NCBI GenBank assembly: GCA_905221605.1
Contig: CAJNDS010000198.1
Location: 66,501 to 130,500, forward strand
Length of the DNA stretch: 64,000 bases
Origin: Symbiodinium natans
Lineage: Eukaryota > Sar > Dinophyceae > Suessiales > Symbiodiniaceae
Direction of reading: 5' to 3'
A program made the position numbers and the translations under genes. The notes below the pieces were generated by a model. That model saw only the letters and a program-made list of their open reading frames with translations. It did no database searches and was not told where the DNA came from. Positions 63,890-64,000 of the stretch are shown piece by piece. Position 1 is the stretch's first letter; the number at the start of each line of letters is the position of its first letter.

Positions 63890-64000
63890 CCTCCTCCCCC
63901 TTGCTGTACTGTAAAGTCCATAAAGGTTTCGACCGGGTTGGCGGTCAAAAAGATCTGGTAAGGGATCAAAAATGAAAAAGGATCAAAAGACGAGAAGGGA

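Noticed and set aside
1-64000. CRISPR arrays, tRNA, rRNA, bacterial operons or phage genes
   Set aside because: No evenly spaced repeat-spacer pattern, no tRNA cloverleaf or rRNA motif seen, and gene structure is eukaryotic throughout.
1-64000. Dinoflagellate spliced-leader sequence encoded in the window
   Set aside because: I did not see the conserved 22-nt leader or a recognisable relic at any gene start; a proper search would be needed to be sure.

Overview
The window reads as nuclear DNA of a dinoflagellate, most like a Symbiodiniaceae/Suessiales alga. The reasons are interstitial TTTAGGG telomere-type arrays nearly everywhere, coding sequence cut into many small exons whose introns start with GC or GA as often as GT, hairpin (introner-like) introns, genes that all lie on one strand, dinoflagellate-type LINE remnants, and a protein with a bipartite plastid plus thylakoid-lumen leader. 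Most of the coding sequence I could recover is not in long ORFs. I found it by joining short conserved exons by hand; no RNA or database evidence was available.

Layout, low to high coordinate, with every supported gene on the minus strand. 0.6-3.7 kb: isolated exons, including a two-exon W-P-T-V/KP-W-I motif separated by an intron full of telomeric repeat. 6.5-13.25 kb: a complete LINE retrotransposon with a perfect 14-bp target-site duplication; its two ORFs are in the same frame and separated by one UGA. 14.1-25.6 kb: a CDPK/CaMK-like protein kinase in at least eight small exons; its putative longest intron holds a dead reverse transcriptase and exons of an unassigned gene. 26-30.2 kb: scattered probable exons. 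30.5-37.1 kb: the most striking gene, a signal peptide, two LamG-like domains, an Eph/TNFR-like cysteine-rich stalk, about eight membrane helices and one or two cytoplasmic TIR domains; nine exons keep phase across eight junctions. 39.9-43.8 kb: exons of a membrane protein of unknown family. 45-51.4 kb: a GC-rich graveyard of LINE 3' ends in both orientations, free of telomeric repeats. 53.4-61.6 kb: a gene for a thylakoid-lumen-targeted MsrB-like protein, whose 3.5-kb intron contains a second, glycosyltransferase-like gene. 62.8-63.9 kb: probable exons of another gene.

The strongest biological points are (1) telomere-type repeats that form whole introns or abut splice sites, (2) small inverted-repeat elements acting as introns, (3) the polytopic LamG-TIR receptor, (4) a gene nested in the intron of another, and (5) the single-UGA layout and EN-RNase H-RT order of the intact LINE.
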